Source: Methylorubrum suomiense
Lineage (GTDB): Bacteria; Pseudomonadota; Alphaproteobacteria; Rhizobiales; Beijerinckiaceae
NCBI RefSeq assembly: GCF_022179765.1
Contig: NZ_BPRE01000013.1
Location: 103,540 to 167,539, forward strand
Direction: 5' to 3'
Length of the DNA stretch: 64,000 nucleotides
The position numbers were made by a program, and so were the translations under genes. Position 1 is the first letter of the stretch; every line of letters begins with the position of its first letter. The notes under the pieces were generated by a model. The model searched no databases. It saw only the letters and a program-made list of their open reading frames with translations, and had not been told where the DNA came from. Of the stretch, positions 48,969-58,801 are shown in pieces.

Positions 48969-49792
48969 TGGCCGACACCTGCCCGCCCGTGGGCACCCTC
49001 GTTGACCGGGAGATGAGTCGGATCGCCACGCAGTATCGCGAGGCGACCCGACTGCGCGGCTACATGACCGCCTTCTACGACCAGTTGGAAGAGGCGGCGC
49101 GGGCGACCTGCGACATCCCCAACCACTTCGACCTCAACACGGCGCGCGGGGAGCAACTGACGTGGATCGGCAAGCGCATGGGCGTGCCCCGCTGCCACTG
49201 CGTCTGCACCACCAAGCCCGTGTTCGGCTTCGCCTGTGAGGACAACCCGACCCCGTTCCCGATCACCGGGTTCTGCGAGGACGGCATCTGGCAGGGCTGC
49301 GGCGGCGTCTCGGATCTCTGCCTGACCGATGACGAAGTGTTCCGCGCCCACCTCAAGGCGCGGCGCTACCAGATGCTCGGGCTGTTCGACCTCGAAAGCC
49401 TCTGTGCCGCGGTCAGACAGATCTGGGGCGCGACGGCGTGGATCCCGCAGGCCTCGGCGGGACAGGTCGTGCTGGCACCGGGCCGCGACCTGACGCAGCC
49501 GGAATTGGAACGCCTCGTCGTCACGCTCCGCATCCTGCCGATCGCGCCCGGCATCCGCATCGCCATGCATTACGGCGCGGCTCCGATCTTCGGCTTCGGC
49601 ACCGGCTGGGCAGGCTTCTGCGACAGCGTCCCGAGCCAGCCCGTGTTCGGCTTCGACTGCCCCGACACGCCCTCTGCGCGTCCGGTCGTCGGCTTCTGTG
49701 ACGACAGCGTGTGGGTGAACTGCGCGCCTCCGGTCGTCCCGGCCGGCTTCTGGCTCTGCCCGGTCGCCATCGACCCCTACGCCTGCCCCTAA
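48968..49792 (+). CDS. DUF2612 tail protein (baseplate-fibre connector)
   Basis: 274 residues. NTARGEQLTWIGKRMGVPRC is the DUF2612 block. An unusual feature is a Cys-rich motif repeated four times (VFGFACEDNPTP, FGFGTGWAGFCDS, VFGFDCPDTPSA, VVGFCDDSVW), which may form disulfide or metal-bound loops. It connects the baseplate to the tail fibres that follow. Confidence 0.75.
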   Translation: MADTCPPVGTLVDREMSRIATQYREATRLRGYMTAFYDQLEEAARATCDIPNHFDLNTARGEQLTWIGKRMGVPRCHCVCTTKPVFGFACEDNPTPFPITGFCEDGIWQGCGGVSDLCLTDDEVFRAHLKARRYQMLGLFDLESLCAAVRQIWGATAWIPQASAGQVVLAPGRDLTQPELERLVVTLRILPIAPGIRIAMHYGAAPIFGFGTGWAGFCDSVPSQPVFGFDCPDTPSARPVVGFCDDSVWVNCAPPVVPAGFWLCPVAIDPYACP

Positions 49793-49802
49793 AGGAAAAG
49801 CT

Positions 49803-50945
49803 ATGAAGCGGGATTTCCCTGCGCTCTGGGCGGAAGCCCCGGCGACGCAGCGTCGTGAGCCGACCAACGGCGAGATGGCCAGCGGCTTTCCCTGCGGCCC
49901 GGCCGACCTGACGCTCTTCAACGAACTGATCTATCGCCTCGCGCAGGCGTATCGCGAAATCTCCTACTGCATCACGCAGTCGGGCCAGACGCCGAACGCC
50001 AACAACCTCACGCAGCTCTGGACCGCGATCCAAGCCTCGTCGCCGTCGATCGAGCGCGTCCACAGCGGCGTGGATACGGGCACCGCCGGCCACATCGTCG
50101 CGAACGTCTCGCCCGACATCGCCGGGTACGATCTCGGCAACCTGTTCCTGATCAAGGCGGCCAATGCCGCCACGGGCGTGACCGACGTCAATCTCGACAG
50201 TCGCGGCATCGTCGCCCTGCTGCGCGCGGATGGCACGCCGACCCAGAAGGGCGATTGGCTGGCCAGCGAGGTGCTGCAGATCGTTAGCGACGGCGAGAAC
50301 CTGCGCCTGTTCGGCGTTCGCTCCTCCCTGATGCCCTCGCGGCGCCTGTCGTCGTTCCAGACGGCGGGCACTTACACCTTCGTCGTCCCGGCCGGCGTAA
50401 CGTGGATCTTCGCCGAATGCGTCGGCGCGGGTGGCGGCGGATCCGGTGGCGGCGGCAGCGCGACGTGGGCGTCCGGTGGTGGCGGCTCCGGTGGATACGC
50501 GTCGGGCTGGATCAGCGTCGAGCCGAACCAATCCATCACGGTCATCGTCGGCGCGAAGGGCCTCGGCACGAACAACGCCAACGGCGCTGTCGGCGGCGCG
50601 GGCGGCACGTCCTCGGTCGGCGCGTTCTTCCAAGCGACCGGCGGCAGCGGTGGCAGGGGGTCGAACACGGATTGCTCGGGCGGCACCCCCGGTCTCGGCT
50701 CTGGCCCGAACGCCCAGCGCGCGCTCTACGGCTCCAACGGCGGTGACGGCAATCCGTACCGCAACGACGTGCAAGGCGGCTACGGCGCGGCCTCCGCGTT
50801 CGGCGGCGGCGGTCGAACCGCAACCGTCAACGACCCGGTGATGAACGGCAACGCACCGGGATCGGGCGGCGGTGGCATCTGGTACGTCGGCCCGGCGCAG
50901 CTCGGCGGCAATGGCGCGGACGGCGCCGTCTTCATCCAATACTGA
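49803..50945 (+). CDS. Tail fibre with glycine-rich tip (380 aa)
   Basis: An N-terminal attachment part (FNELIYRLAQAYREISYCIT) leads to a Gly-rich receptor-binding tip from residue 200. Repeated GGGGSGG, GGAGGTSSVG and GGSGGRGSN runs are typical of polyglycine-helix adhesins. AAAGGAAAAGCT precedes the ATG. Confidence 0.75.
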   Translation: MKRDFPALWAEAPATQRREPTNGEMASGFPCGPADLTLFNELIYRLAQAYREISYCITQSGQTPNANNLTQLWTAIQASSPSIERVHSGVDTGTAGHIVANVSPDIAGYDLGNLFLIKAANAATGVTDVNLDSRGIVALLRADGTPTQKGDWLASEVLQIVSDGENLRLFGVRSSLMPSRRLSSFQTAGTYTFVVPAGVTWIFAECVGAGGGGSGGGGSATWASGGGGSGGYASGWISVEPNQSITVIVGAKGLGTNNANGAVGGAGGTSSVGAFFQATGGSGGRGSNTDCSGGTPGLGSGPNAQRALYGSNGGDGNPYRNDVQGGYGAASAFGGGGRTATVNDPVMNGNAPGSGGGGIWYVGPAQLGGNGADGAVFIQY

Positions 50946-50955
50946 CGAGGCGACG

Positions 50956-51375
50956 ATGCAGCTTTTTGCTTACGTAGTGAACGGCGTCGTTCGCGAGATC
51001 ATCAGCCTGGACGATGGCATCCGACCGGGCACCGACATCTACACTGCCGAGTTCGCGGCACAGCTTCACGTGTGCGAGCCCTCGGTCGAGGTCGGCGACC
51101 TGTTCGAGGACGGCAACTTCCGCAAGCCCGATCCGCTGCCAGAGCCCGATCCGCTGCCGGTGATCACCTACAAGGCCGACATCTACCGTCGCTGCACCGA
51201 TGCGGAAGCGGAGGCGATCGAGATGGCGCTTGCCGCCGCGCCGGTTCGCCAGCGCCGCCTGTTCGAGAGCGCCTTGCACCTCGACCATTCCGACGCCGCC
51301 TTCGCCTTCGCGCAGGAGGCCATGGTCGGGATGTTCGGCAAGGACCGCGCCGACGCGCTGCTGGCCGCCTCGTAA
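50956..51375 (+). CDS. Putative tail fibre assembly protein (139 aa)
   Basis: FAYVVNGVVREIISLDDGIR start, a Pro-rich linker (PDPLPEPDPLP) and a helical C-terminus (YRRCTDAEAEAIEMALAAAP). This layout is shared by small fibre chaperones placed after fibre genes. Confidence 0.6.
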   Translation: MQLFAYVVNGVVREIISLDDGIRPGTDIYTAEFAAQLHVCEPSVEVGDLFEDGNFRKPDPLPEPDPLPVITYKADIYRRCTDAEAEAIEMALAAAPVRQRRLFESALHLDHSDAAFAFAQEAMVGMFGKDRADALLAAS

Positions 51376-51453
51376 GGCCCGCGCACCTCCACCGCTCATC
51401 CATCTCACCCCCGCACACGCCGCAGCGCATCCGCGCCGCGCGAAGGGCTGCCT

Positions 51454-53955
51454 ATGGCCGAGACGATCACCGTCACCCTTCCGGAACTGCCCTTCGTTCC
51501 TGCCGCGACCGGCGAGGAACTGATCGCGGTCTGGAAAAACGATCGCCTCGGTCGGATCGATCAGGCGTCGTTGCGGGGCACGCGGACCTATTCCGGACCG
51601 TCGGGCCCGCCGACCCTGCCCGCCGACATCATGGCGCTGCGCCCGAAACTCAATGATAGGTGGCGCGAGTCCGACACGGGCGATGAGTGGAAGGTCACCT
51701 CGCTCGAACCGTTCACGTGGGCGCGCGACGGCAACGTCAAGGGCGCCGACGGCGTCAGCAACGTGCCAGGTCCAGCGGGAGCACCTGGCCCGGTCGGTCC
51801 CTCGGGTCCGTCGGGCCGCACGCAGACCAAGTTCGCGGCGCAGACCATCCCGGATTGGCGCGCCGTCATCCTTGACGTGGATGATCGCTTTCGCTTGGCG
51901 GATCCGAGCAACCCCCTGCATCGCCAGCGGGTCATCGGTGTCGTGGTGTCGGGCGGCGTCAGCGGCTCCTCTCTCGTCGCGCAGACAGCCGGGGATGTGC
52001 GCGGGCCCGACGGCGGCTTCACGGGCGGCTCGACGCTGTTCGTCGGCGCGGGCGGTGCCCTCGTCACCACGCCGCCCGCATCCGGTTGGCGTCAGATCGT
52101 CGGCACGGCGGTCGGGGCAGGACAGATCGTCGTCGCGTTGGGAGAGGCGCGCGTCGTCTCGGACGAAGGCACGGCGTTGTTCCTCCCCGATGGCGGGTTC
52201 TCGTCGCCCGCGAGCGCGGATGAGGTGCAGGCCGGGCAGGACGGCAGCAAGTACGTCACCCCGTCCGCGCTCAACCCCGCGCTGTCGGGCAAGCTCGGCC
52301 TCGCCGCGATGCTTCAGGCGGCGGCAAGCTTCAATCAGCCCGCCGCGACCAAGACCATCCTCGACTGGCTCGCCGACCTGATGATCGAGGGCGCCGAGTT
52401 GCGCGCCCTCGGGTTCAAGGGGGACGGGCAGAGCCACCCGCTCAGCGAGCGCTTCGGCACGGGTACGGCTGGGTTGACGGCGGCCAGGGCGGTGTTTCCG
52501 CGCGCGCAGTCGCTCAACGAAGAGATCGACGGCCACGCCATCCAACGGCGCATCGATATCGCCGTGCGCGATGGCTACGCCTCCTGCACGGTCCTGCCGC
52601 GCGGCTCCGTCGCGCTCACCTCGTTTCCGATCAACAGCACCGCGACCATCGCCTGCCACGTGACGAGCCCTGGACCGGCCACGATCAAATGCGTCGGTAC
52701 GGCCACGGGGTGCTGGGTTCACGGCACGGAAGCCTCGCCCGCCGCGAGTCCGTTTACGTGGCGCGGCGTAGATCTGGACAGCGCGTCCAGTGCAGCGACC
52801 ACGCTCCTGATCACTTTCTTCGGCTCGCCTAACATCGGTCGCGGCCAGTGCCTCACGTTGCAGAAGGCGCGGTTCAATCGTGGTACGCGCGGATGGCTCA
52901 TCGGCGACATGCCGCGCGGCCTGACGGTCGATGATCTGCAGGTGTTCGGCGCCGACTTCCAGATGCAGGCGGGCGGCGGGATCGAGATTAAGGTCACGGC
53001 GGCCTGCACCTACGGCTCGTTCACCTATTCGTGGAAGGACGTGATCGTCGCCAACTACACGTGGGGCTGGGATTGGACCAGCGTCGCGGCGCTGGAGGGC
53101 GTCCTGTTCACGGGTTGCCACGCCTATAACGGATGGGGCCTCTGCCGGGTCGTCAACAATCGGCCAGCGGAGTTCTATTACTCGCTCCTGTGGGAGTTCA
53201 ACGGGTGCGATTGGGAAGGCCTCGGCTTTGCCCTGGACTTCTACCGGGTGCGGGGCGTGCGCGTGCGCGGCGGCTTCTGGATCGCCACGCCGAACACCGC
53301 CAGCCGCCCTCTCCCGACAGGCACCGTGACGGACAACGACGAGGTCCGGTTCGTCAACTTCCGCGACGTGTCCGACTTCAATCTCGACGGGATGCAGTTC
53401 GCGGCGGGTGGCCCCGGCGGGGATGCCGTCCGCACCAACTTCGCCCTCGTCCACACCGACGCCAAGTGCAGCTTCGGCGTCATTCAGAATTCGTCGATCT
53501 TCACCGATCACGCGACGGCCACTTGCGCCTTCCGCCTATCCGGTGATCGGCTGGCCACCATCGTCGAGCGCGGCACCAAACTCCTGCTGTGGTGGGGCGC
53601 CCCGCCGGTCACGCTCTACGCGGGCACGGGCGACCAGCCCTACCAGATCAGCGAGTCGGACGTCGCGGCACAGCCCGGCACCGTCAGCGACGCGGGCTAC
53701 TACCGCCTCAAGGGCTTGAGCACGCAGACATCCGATGCGCAGGGCCGCATTACGGTGCCGTTACCGCGCCGATCCGGTGGCGCGCTGCCGTTCTTCCGGC
53801 AGGCACCGCACGTCACGCCAGTCGCGGGCAACTCCAACACCGCCGCGCCGAGCCTGTCGCTGATCAGCACGTCCAGCACCAGCTTCACCGTCGCCCTCGC
53901 GGGCAACGCAGCCAACGTCACGGTCGCCGTCTACTGGACCGCCGAAGGCGTCTGA
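51454..53955 (+). CDS. Tailspike/fibre with collagen-like neck and beta-helix (833 aa)
   Basis: Residues about 105-125 have Gly-X-Y repeats (GPAGAPGPVGPSGPSG). A long beta-structured body from 280 on shows stacked strands (VDDLQVFGADFQMQAGGGIE, FNLDGMQFAAGGPGGDAVRT). The C-terminus is a small Ser/Thr-rich beta domain. Likely recognises or cuts cell-surface polysaccharide. Confidence 0.7.
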   Translation: MAETITVTLPELPFVPAATGEELIAVWKNDRLGRIDQASLRGTRTYSGPSGPPTLPADIMALRPKLNDRWRESDTGDEWKVTSLEPFTWARDGNVKGADGVSNVPGPAGAPGPVGPSGPSGRTQTKFAAQTIPDWRAVILDVDDRFRLADPSNPLHRQRVIGVVVSGGVSGSSLVAQTAGDVRGPDGGFTGGSTLFVGAGGALVTTPPASGWRQIVGTAVGAGQIVVALGEARVVSDEGTALFLPDGGFSSPASADEVQAGQDGSKYVTPSALNPALSGKLGLAAMLQAAASFNQPAATKTILDWLADLMIEGAELRALGFKGDGQSHPLSERFGTGTAGLTAARAVFPRAQSLNEEIDGHAIQRRIDIAVRDGYASCTVLPRGSVALTSFPINSTATIACHVTSPGPATIKCVGTATGCWVHGTEASPAASPFTWRGVDLDSASSAATTLLITFFGSPNIGRGQCLTLQKARFNRGTRGWLIGDMPRGLTVDDLQVFGADFQMQAGGGIEIKVTAACTYGSFTYSWKDVIVANYTWGWDWTSVAALEGVLFTGCHAYNGWGLCRVVNNRPAEFYYSLLWEFNGCDWEGLGFALDFYRVRGVRVRGGFWIATPNTASRPLPTGTVTDNDEVRFVNFRDVSDFNLDGMQFAAGGPGGDAVRTNFALVHTDAKCSFGVIQNSSIFTDHATATCAFRLSGDRLATIVERGTKLLLWWGAPPVTLYAGTGDQPYQISESDVAAQPGTVSDAGYYRLKGLSTQTSDAQGRITVPLPRRSGGALPFFRQAPHVTPVAGNSNTAAPSLSLISTSSTSFTVALAGNAANVTVAVYWTAEGV

Positions 53956-54010
53956 GCCTCGGCCGTCCCGACCGCGCCCTCCGCACATCACCTGACCGCA
54001 AGGCATCTGC

Positions 54011-56011
54011 ATGCCCGAGTTCCGCCTTGTCCCGGAGATCGATGGCGTTCCCACGTCGATCCGTCCCACCGACGCCCGGTTCGGGGCCGCGGTCGGCGCC
54101 GCTCCGGTCGTTGCAGACGGCGTGCCGGATACCATCGCCAATCACCTAGAAGGCAAGGCCAGCCTCGACCCCGACACGGGCAAAGTTCTGCAAGCACAGA
54201 TCGACCTGTCGAAGGGTGGCGACTACGGTGTGGGTCTAGGCCTTCCCGCCATCGCAACTGTGCAGAAACGCATCCTCTCGCGCGGGTTCATCCAGGCCAG
54301 CGTCGATCTCGGGATCACGGGCGCGACGAGCGGTTCCGTGCCCGACGAAACCACGAAGTGGCTTGCGGCGATTGCCGATGCCCTGCCGACGCTCGCCAAG
54401 CCCGTCCTTCTCCCAGGTGGGCGTTCCTACCGTATCGGGCGCAAGCTCACCTTCCCGTCCGGAACCGGCATCGTATCGGATGGCGGCGTGACCATCCTCG
54501 GTGACGCGGGGGACTTCAACAACACGAGCCGCGGGGGCGGCGCGACCTTCGTCGGCGATATCGGCACGTTCACGGGAGCGCGGTTCGGATCGAACGCCGT
54601 GATGGTCGCGGCGGCCGACAATTCCGTGGGTGTGACGTTCCGAGGGCTCAAGCTCCAGTTCACAGCGGCCAGCGCCTCCACGTTCGTCAACAAGGCTGTG
54701 ATCGGGCTGCTCGCCAACGGTGTGAAGGGCCTCGTCGTGGAAGACGTTGAGGCGACGGGCTTCAACAATGGAGGCGTGTTCTGGATCGACGCCTGCAAGG
54801 ATTTCCTGATCCGTCGGGCGAACATTCACGACTGCGTTCTGCACGCGACGACGCCGGCCAAAGGCACGCACCAGCTGACCGGCATCTGGTTCGATGAGGG
54901 CGATCACGATCTCAGCATTTCGACGGGCATCCTTGATCGCCCCGTGGTCCGCCGTCTGCTTCTGACCGACGCGGTGGCGTCCGTCATCGGTTACGAAAGC
55001 GACGCTTGGACCGTGGGCGGGCGGGCTTCCGCTATCACGATCATTGCCCCGCTCGTGTCGTCGTGCGGCGAGTGTGATTATTTCGGCGGGGTCCGCGTCC
55101 TCGGTGGGCTCTACGAGGATATGCACAATTTCGGGTTCAAGCTCGTGCATGGGGCACGTGGCGCCTACGCGACGGGCCTCAAGATGCGCCGGATCGGACT
55201 CGCCGCCGTGACCCTGCAATCGGGTCAGAACGAGGTGCAATCGGTCTCCGGCAATTTCGTCCAGGCCGAAGCAACGCGCGTCGGCGAAATCGCGATGGAA
55301 GGCACGACCGTCAATGGTGTGACCGTTGCCCCGCGGACCACGAAGGTAGGTTCCGCCTCGAATTTCGCGGGCATTCTTGCGCTCGATGTGTCGACCGGCG
55401 GCGCGGCTGGCCTCGTCGAGAACAACACCGTCGAGGTGACGCTTTCCGACAGCCCGAGGTGCAACGTGCCCGCTTACGTCGGGACCACGGGCGCCGGCAA
55501 CGCGTTCCGCGTATTGCGGGCCGACGACTCCATGACCGGCCGAATGAACCTGCTCTCGGGCAACGGTGCGGCGCAAACGATGATGATCGGCGAAAAGACC
55601 GCCGTCTCAGCGTATCTGACAGCCGATCAGTCCATCCCAGCTTCGACCACGACAGTGATCGGCTTCAACGCCGTCTCCGTCGATGCCAAGGGCGAAATGG
55701 ACACATCGACCAGCGCGTTCACGGCCAGCAAGCCTGGCACCTATCGCTTCGTTCTCGCGGGCCAGATCAACGACATTGACGGCACCAAGGTCGTCGCCTT
55801 GGCCTGTCGCCGGGCGGGAGCCGTGTTCCGGCAATCCGTCCGCAAGAACACTGGCACCGCGGGTGGTCCGGTTGAGTTGGCATGGACGGTAGACGTGCCG
55901 CTTTCCACTGGTCAGACCGTCGATTTTACCATTAACCAGAGCTGCAACACGGAAAAACTGCTCGCTGGCACAAGCCAGTTCACGACGCTGTATGTCGGCG
56001 CAGCGACCTGA
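54011..56011 (+). CDS. Second tailspike with beta-helix and C1q-like tip (666 aa)
   Basis: Residues 100-430 form a pectate-lyase-like parallel beta-helix (YRIGRKLTFPSGTGIVSDGG, LVVEDVEATGFNNGGVFWID). The last 130 residues (AVSAYLTADQSIPASTTTVI, GTYRFVLAGQINDIDGTKVV) look like a trimeric C1q/TNF-type head. It is either a second receptor-binding protein or a depolymerase. Confidence 0.7.
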   Translation: MPEFRLVPEIDGVPTSIRPTDARFGAAVGAAPVVADGVPDTIANHLEGKASLDPDTGKVLQAQIDLSKGGDYGVGLGLPAIATVQKRILSRGFIQASVDLGITGATSGSVPDETTKWLAAIADALPTLAKPVLLPGGRSYRIGRKLTFPSGTGIVSDGGVTILGDAGDFNNTSRGGGATFVGDIGTFTGARFGSNAVMVAAADNSVGVTFRGLKLQFTAASASTFVNKAVIGLLANGVKGLVVEDVEATGFNNGGVFWIDACKDFLIRRANIHDCVLHATTPAKGTHQLTGIWFDEGDHDLSISTGILDRPVVRRLLLTDAVASVIGYESDAWTVGGRASAITIIAPLVSSCGECDYFGGVRVLGGLYEDMHNFGFKLVHGARGAYATGLKMRRIGLAAVTLQSGQNEVQSVSGNFVQAEATRVGEIAMEGTTVNGVTVAPRTTKVGSASNFAGILALDVSTGGAAGLVENNTVEVTLSDSPRCNVPAYVGTTGAGNAFRVLRADDSMTGRMNLLSGNGAAQTMMIGEKTAVSAYLTADQSIPASTTTVIGFNAVSVDAKGEMDTSTSAFTASKPGTYRFVLAGQINDIDGTKVVALACRRAGAVFRQSVRKNTGTAGGPVELAWTVDVPLSTGQTVDFTINQSCNTEKLLAGTSQFTTLYVGAAT

Positions 56012-56134
56012 TCCCCCGACGGCGGGCGACATTCCGCGTACGGCCACGACCGCACGGCTTGGCCGCGCCGCCTTGTTCAAGGCCATGCGCGTCCGCCTGC
56101 TTGACGGACGCCTGCCGCATTGATCGCGCCACGC

Positions 56135-56251
56135 ATGATCCGCCCGCGCTCCGAAGAAGCCGCCTACTGCGATCTGTGCCTCGCCGTCTGGGCTGCCCGA
56201 TGGCGCCTCTGGTGGGATCGCTGGATGACCTACAGCGGGATCGCTGACTGA
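56135..56251 (+). CDS. Trp-rich small protein (38 aa)
   Basis: The 305 bases between spike and lysin contain this short ORF: AAYCDLCLAVWAARWRLWWD with a CxxC and five Trp. No family is recognised. It may be membrane-active given its place before the lysis genes. Evidence is composition and position only. Confidence 0.4.
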   Translation: MIRPRSEEAAYCDLCLAVWAARWRLWWDRWMTYSGIAD

Positions 56252-56316
56252 ACGGTTTTCACCGTCGCCGCGCCGCGCTGATCGCGGCACCCCTTCCGAT
56301 CACCCAAGGATACCCA

Positions 56317-57144
56317 ATGGCCGCAACTCTCGACAGAGGGGCGTTCTTTGCTGCTGCGCGGTCCTACCCGTTCGGCGGAAGCCTGACGCAGGGGCAGGTC
56401 ACCGGGATCAGCGCGATCCTTGATGCGTGCCCGCCCGATCTCGCGAGCGAAAGCTTGTCCTACTGCCTCGCAACGGCCTTCCACGAGACCGCTCGGACTA
56501 TGCTGCCGATTAAGGAATACGGTGGCACGGCCTACTATAAGCGGATGTACGATCCGCAGGGTGATCGGCCGGAGGTCGCGAAAGCGCTCGGCAACACCGT
56601 GCCAGGTGACGGCGCCAAGTTCGCCGGTCGCGGATACGTCCAGCTCACCGGGCGATCAAACTATCGCCGCGCCACGGGCGAGTTGCAGAACCGCGGCTAC
56701 CTTACCCGAGAACAAGACCTGACGCAGGCGCCCGACATGGCGATGACGCCTGACGTGGCGGCGGCGATCATGTTTCTCGGTATGATGGAAGGCTGGTTCA
56801 CCGGCAAGAAGCTGTCGGACTATTTCGGCCCGAACCGCAGCGGCGACGCCTTCAACGCCCGCCGCATCATCAACGGCGTGGACCGCGCCGAACTCATCAA
56901 GGCCTACCATACGGGCTTCCGCGCCGCGCTGAAGGCGGCGGGGCATATGCCGGGCGCTGTCACGCCCGCCGTCCCGGTTGGTCCTATCGAGACCGGGCCG
57001 CTGTTCCCACCCGCCCCGCGCAATAGCGGTTCTCCGGTCGCCAAGGCGCCAGCCCCCACGCCCGCGCCTGTCACCGAGGCCAAGCCCGGTTTCTGGGCGA
57101 GCGCACTTGCCCGCCTTCGCAACACCTATCCTCCGAAGGGTTGA
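56317..57144 (+). CDS. Endolysin, glycoside hydrolase 19 (chitinase/muramidase-like)
   Basis: 275 residues. AFHETARTM carries the catalytic Glu region; GAKFAGRGYVQLTGRSNYRR is the second GH19 block. The last 70 residues are a Pro/Ala linker and a short amphipathic helix (GFWASALARLRNTYPP). There is no signal peptide, so release would need a holin. Cuts peptidoglycan at the end of infection. Confidence 0.87.
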   Translation: MAATLDRGAFFAAARSYPFGGSLTQGQVTGISAILDACPPDLASESLSYCLATAFHETARTMLPIKEYGGTAYYKRMYDPQGDRPEVAKALGNTVPGDGAKFAGRGYVQLTGRSNYRRATGELQNRGYLTREQDLTQAPDMAMTPDVAAAIMFLGMMEGWFTGKKLSDYFGPNRSGDAFNARRIINGVDRAELIKAYHTGFRAALKAAGHMPGAVTPAVPVGPIETGPLFPPAPRNSGSPVAKAPAPTPAPVTEAKPGFWASALARLRNTYPPKG

Positions 57145-57148
57145 CGCC

Positions 57149-57640
57149 ATGGCCGCCGGTATCATCGGCTCAATCGCAGCGAGCCTGCTGCCGGACATCA
57201 TGCCGACCATCGGCAAGATCCTCGACCGGGTGATCCCCGATCCGGTGGAGGCGCAAAAGGTCCAAATCCAGATCGCTCAAGCGATGGCGGACCGCGAGCG
57301 CGCCTTGGCCGACATGCTCGCCAAGCAGAACGAGCAGCAGGCGGCCATCAACCTCGCGGAGGCGCAGAACCCTTCCTTCTGGACATCCGGCTGGCGCCCC
57401 GCCGTCGCGTGGGTGTGCGTGTTCGGCTTCGCCTACTCGTTCGTTCTGGCGCCTATGGTGGCGTGGGGCGCGGCCATCCTCGGCACGGCGCTCGGCGTCG
57501 CCTTCCCATCTCCGCCCACGCTCGACAACGGTTCGCTGCTGGCCCTGCTCACCGGCCTGCTCGGGCTGTCAGGTCTGAAGACGGCCGAACGCATTGGCGG
57601 CGTGGACCCCAACGTCGGCACGAAGGCCGTCAAGCGCTGA
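57149..57640 (+). CDS. Holin (GTA-type, three membrane helices)
   Basis: 163 residues. The order of helical charged part (VQIQIAQAMADRERALADML), NPSFWTSGWRPAVAWVCVFG, and hydrophobic helices matches the 3TM holin superfamily found in alphaproteobacterial phages and gene transfer agents. It follows the endolysin by 4 bases. Confidence 0.82.
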   Translation: MAAGIIGSIAASLLPDIMPTIGKILDRVIPDPVEAQKVQIQIAQAMADRERALADMLAKQNEQQAAINLAEAQNPSFWTSGWRPAVAWVCVFGFAYSFVLAPMVAWGAAILGTALGVAFPSPPTLDNGSLLALLTGLLGLSGLKTAERIGGVDPNVGTKAVKR

Positions 57641-57770
57641 TCGTTTTCACCCTAAGCGTGCGGGGCTCGACCGCCTAGTTTGGCGACGCGACGGCCAAGC
57701 CCCTAACCCTCCGACGACGCCAGCGAGGGCGCCACCGAATGGCTTTGAGCACAGTCGGCAGACATCTCTC

Positions 57771-57899
57771 ATGTTGGCAAGAACTATCGGCCTCCTCCTG
57801 ATCGGGGGAATGGTCGGCATCGTCCTGACAAGCGGACGGATCTCGTGCCCGAAAGACACGTGGCCGCCGGTCCGACCAACCGTCGAGTCGATGAGGTAA
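57771..57899 (+). CDS. Small membrane protein in lysis cassette (42 aa)
   Basis: MLARTIGLLLIGGMVGIVLT then a Cys and a Pro-rich tail. It may be a small spanin or antiholin. It is three bases before the XhlA-like gene. The preceding 130 bases have no gene. Confidence 0.5.
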   Translation: MLARTIGLLLIGGMVGIVLTSGRISCPKDTWPPVRPTVESMR

Positions 57900-57902
57900 T
57901 CC

Positions 57903-58244
57903 ATGCTCGACGCTGCCATTGCCGATGACCGATTGGAGGGGGCTGCGGCACCCATGAGTGAGAACAATGAGCAGAGCAACACGGGTGCGCTGACGGCGCT
58001 TCAGATCGCCCAGGCAGTTACAAACACAGAACTCAAAGAGCTGAAAGGTATTCTCAGCGAGTTGCGTGGCGAAGTGCGCGAACTGAAAAGCACATTCGCG
58101 ACCAAGGACGAGTTCAAGGGCTTGCAAGAGCAGGTCAATGGGCTGAAGAATAACCAGAGCTGGATCGTCAAGATCATCCTCGGCGCAGTTGTCGCGGCAG
58201 TTCTCGGCGTCGTGCTCGTCAAAGGTGGCGTACCGCATCCGTGA
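57903..58244 (+). CDS. XhlA-like coiled-coil membrane protein
   Basis: 113 residues: coiled coil ELKELKGILSELRGEVRELK then a C-terminal membrane helix WIVKIILGAVVAAVLGVVLV. This is the XhlA/haemolysin-type layout of accessory holins. An internal ATG (57954) is an alternative start. Confidence 0.68.
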   Translation: MLDAAIADDRLEGAAAPMSENNEQSNTGALTALQIAQAVTNTELKELKGILSELRGEVRELKSTFATKDEFKGLQEQVNGLKNNQSWIVKIILGAVVAAVLGVVLVKGGVPHP

Positions 58245-58801
58245 CGATCATTCATAAGCCCGATCCGCCTGAAGCCGCGATCGACATCAACGACAAGATC
58301 TACGCGCAGGCCATCCAGTTGGCCTACGGTCCGAGCCGCAGACGGTCGGTGGGCGATCGGTTCGCTAACCTGCTGTATTGGGCGGCCCTGCTCGGGATTG
58401 GCGGATGGTTCTTCGCCATGGCGATCGACCGAACCCCGCCGGTCAAGCAGATCGTTCGCGAAGTCGTGAACGAGGGAGGGCGCGTCAGGATCGGCGAACG
58501 CCTTCTGATCCACGGCATCCGCGTCCGCGAGCGGCAGTGCGAATTGGTACGCCGCTGGTGGCTGGTGGACGGCGCCGGACGCCGGATCGACTATCAGCCC
58601 GAGCCGTTCGACGCCTACGGACCCGTTGGCCGGGAAGAAGAGACCTTCGGCCCCTACATCCCGTTGGATGCAATGCCGGGGCGCGGCAGGCTGTATGGCT
58701 CTTTATCCTACGATTGCAACGTGTTGCAGCGCGCCTTGGGCTGGTCCATCGTCACCGTGCTGCCGCCGCTGGAGTTCGAGATCCTGCCACGGGCGCAGTA
58801 A
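58241..58801 (+). CDS. Single-pass membrane protein of lysis region (186 aa)
   Basis: GTG start overlapping the previous stop. One membrane helix (LYWAALLGIGGWFFAMAI) is followed by a soluble domain with two Cys. It might act at the envelope during lysis, but no known family is evident. Confidence 0.55.
   Translation: MTIIHKPDPPEAAIDINDKIYAQAIQLAYGPSRRRSVGDRFANLLYWAALLGIGGWFFAMAIDRTPPVKQIVREVVNEGGRVRIGERLLIHGIRVRERQCELVRRWWLVDGAGRRIDYQPEPFDAYGPVGREEETFGPYIPLDAMPGRGRLYGSLSYDCNVLQRALGWSIVTVLPPLEFEILPRAQ

Noticed and set aside
50440..50830. Dense repeats that could suggest a CRISPR or VNTR array
   Set aside because: They are in-frame Gly-rich codons of the fibre tip. Unit and spacing are irregular and there are no spacers.
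50932..53511. Very long leftward open frame (859 codons) opposite the tail fibre genes
   Set aside because: It is the mirror of GC-rich rightward fibre genes with clear collagen-like and fibre domains. Its translation is Arg/Ala/Asp-rich without motifs.
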